Shown: piece by piece, positions 12,304-12,984 of the stretch
Layout: the number at the start of each line of letters is the position of its first letter
How positions within the stretch are numbered: position 1 is the first letter of the stretch
NCBI GenBank assembly: GCA_029939875.1
Contig: JAOZSC010000010.1
Coordinates: 4,260 to 17,243, forward strand
Origin: Desulfobacterales bacterium
GTDB lineage: Bacteria > Desulfobacterota > Desulfobacteria > Desulfobacterales > JAFDCJ01
Length of the DNA: 12,984 bases
Direction: 5' to 3'
Made by a program: the position numbers and the translations under genes
Notes under the pieces: generated by a model
Told to the model about the DNA's origin: nothing
What the model saw: the letters and a program-made list of their open reading frames with translations, nothing else
Databases searched by the model: none

Positions 12304-12984
12304 CTTCCAGAGCAATCTTGCCCTCATACAAGCGCACCCAGGGTGGTATCTTGTCCAGATAGAATCCGATGGGCTTGGTAAACAGGGGATCTTCGTATAC
12401 ACTACGTAAAAAATCATCGCGAAACTCCGGGTGGGCAATGCTGGCGATAGCCATGGCCTTTTCACCGGAAGTCAGCTCCCTCAGATCGGCAATACCGTAT
12501 TCGGTCACCAGTACAAGACCGTCGTAGGCGCTGGCCGTCAGGCTGATTCCCGCCGGATGCATTTTCACGATTTTGGACTCCCCCTTGGCGGTGATGCTTT
12601 TCATGGCGATAATCGGCGGGCCGAAGGCGCGATCGTTTAGTGCCCGGATAAAATCCGGCTGACCGCCCACCCCGCTGTAATACCGCCGGGGATCAATAAA
12701 ATCCGCCCAGACATTGCCCAGCAAATCCACCCCGATGGCCGTGTTGACGGAAACAAACGGACTGTTTCTGCGCACGGTTTCCGCGGCGTTGGTGTAAGCC
12801 GACGGCCGCATCTGAACCCCGGTTCGCATATGAACAAAATCATACAAATCTTCGGAGCCCATGATCAGGCTGGTGGTGCTGTAGCCCAGGTTGGCCTTCT
12901 TTTTGCGGTTGGTCACAATGCCCTCTTTTTCCAGCAGCATCAAACCGTCGCCGTAAAGTTCGGTCTGGACCCCGATATCACGGT
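12296..12984 (-). CDS. Acetyl-CoA hydrolase/CoA-transferase family protein, C-terminal part (5' end outside window)
   Basis: The 228 visible residues are the C-terminal domain of the acetyl-CoA hydrolase/transferase family (Cat1, 4-hydroxybutyrate CoA-transferase and succinyl-CoA:acetate CoA-transferase relatives). These cytosolic enzymes move CoA between carboxylic acids through a glutamyl-CoA intermediate. The family hallmarks are YYSGVGGQPDFIRAL, the VDLLGNVWADF stretch, VLVTEYGIADLRELT and SIAHPEFRDD. Near the window edge DIGVQTELYGDG fits the loop holding the catalytic glutamate in 4-hydroxybutyrate CoA-transferases (Glu8 of the visible part). The reading continues without a break to the window end, so the start is upstream. 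It ends EGA-stop, with those last codons lying in the heptamer array. The acyl substrate cannot be decided from this half; a role in acetate or fatty-acid metabolism is a guess. Confidence 0.88.
   Translation of the reverse strand, partial: RDIGVQTELYGDGLMLLEKEGIVTNRKKKANLGYSTTSLIMGSEDLYDFVHMRTGVQMRPSAYTNAAETVRRNSPFVSVNTAIGVDLLGNVWADFIDPRRYYSGVGGQPDFIRALNDRAFGPPIIAMKSITAKGESKIVKMHPAGISLTASAYDGLVLVTEYGIADLRELTSGEKAMAIASIAHPEFRDDFLRSVYEDPLFTKPIGFYLDKIPPWVRLYEGKIALEGA

Overview
The window looks like chromosomal DNA of a Desulfobacterota (sulfate-reducer-like) bacterium. The best pointer is a periplasmic tetraheme cytochrome c3 with all four heme sites and all four distal histidines. A zinc-ribbon rhomboid, a vWA-OmpA protein and moderately GC-rich genes separated by AT-rich spacers fit the same group. 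This assignment is an inference from gene content; no rRNA, tRNA, CRISPR array or transposase is visible.

Layout. At 1-979 (minus) lies most of a short-type D-2-hydroxyacid (phosphoglycerate-like) dehydrogenase cut by the window edge, followed at 1193-2551 (minus) by purB with a near-consensus sigma70 promoter. At 2882-3958 (plus) is an exported vWA-OmpA protein closed by a strong intrinsic terminator. A 370-base non-coding stretch (3959-4326) is dense in symmetrical DNA: two hairpins, a perfect 20-bp palindrome, a heptamer repeat and two further inverted repeats. It precedes a multi-pass membrane protein (4327-5355, plus) built from three copies of a PGxG motif module. That gene ends inside the 3' end of recD2 (5340-7541, minus). 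recD2, a zinc-ribbon rhomboid protease (7582-8436) and a WYL-domain regulator (8483-9472) are tandem on the minus strand with gaps of 40 and 46 bases. They probably form one operon read from a promoter at 9530-9558 that carries an operator-like palindrome.

Divergent from the regulator are two small unrecognised genes (9682-9855 and 9886-10254, plus) with strong ribosome binding sites. Then come the cytochrome c3 (10353-10832, minus), a 5'-truncated cutA remnant (10964-11116, plus), a beta-propeller-like lipoprotein (11106-12221, minus) and the C-terminal part of an acetyl-CoA hydrolase/CoA-transferase (12296 to the window end, minus).

Points most worth a second look are: the WYL-rhomboid-RecD2 operon with its candidate autoregulatory operator; the triplicated membrane protein; the cutA fragment that keeps a usable ribosome binding site and start; and three spacers that each carry a different degenerate 7-base tandem repeat. 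No complete new system can be proved from sequence alone.
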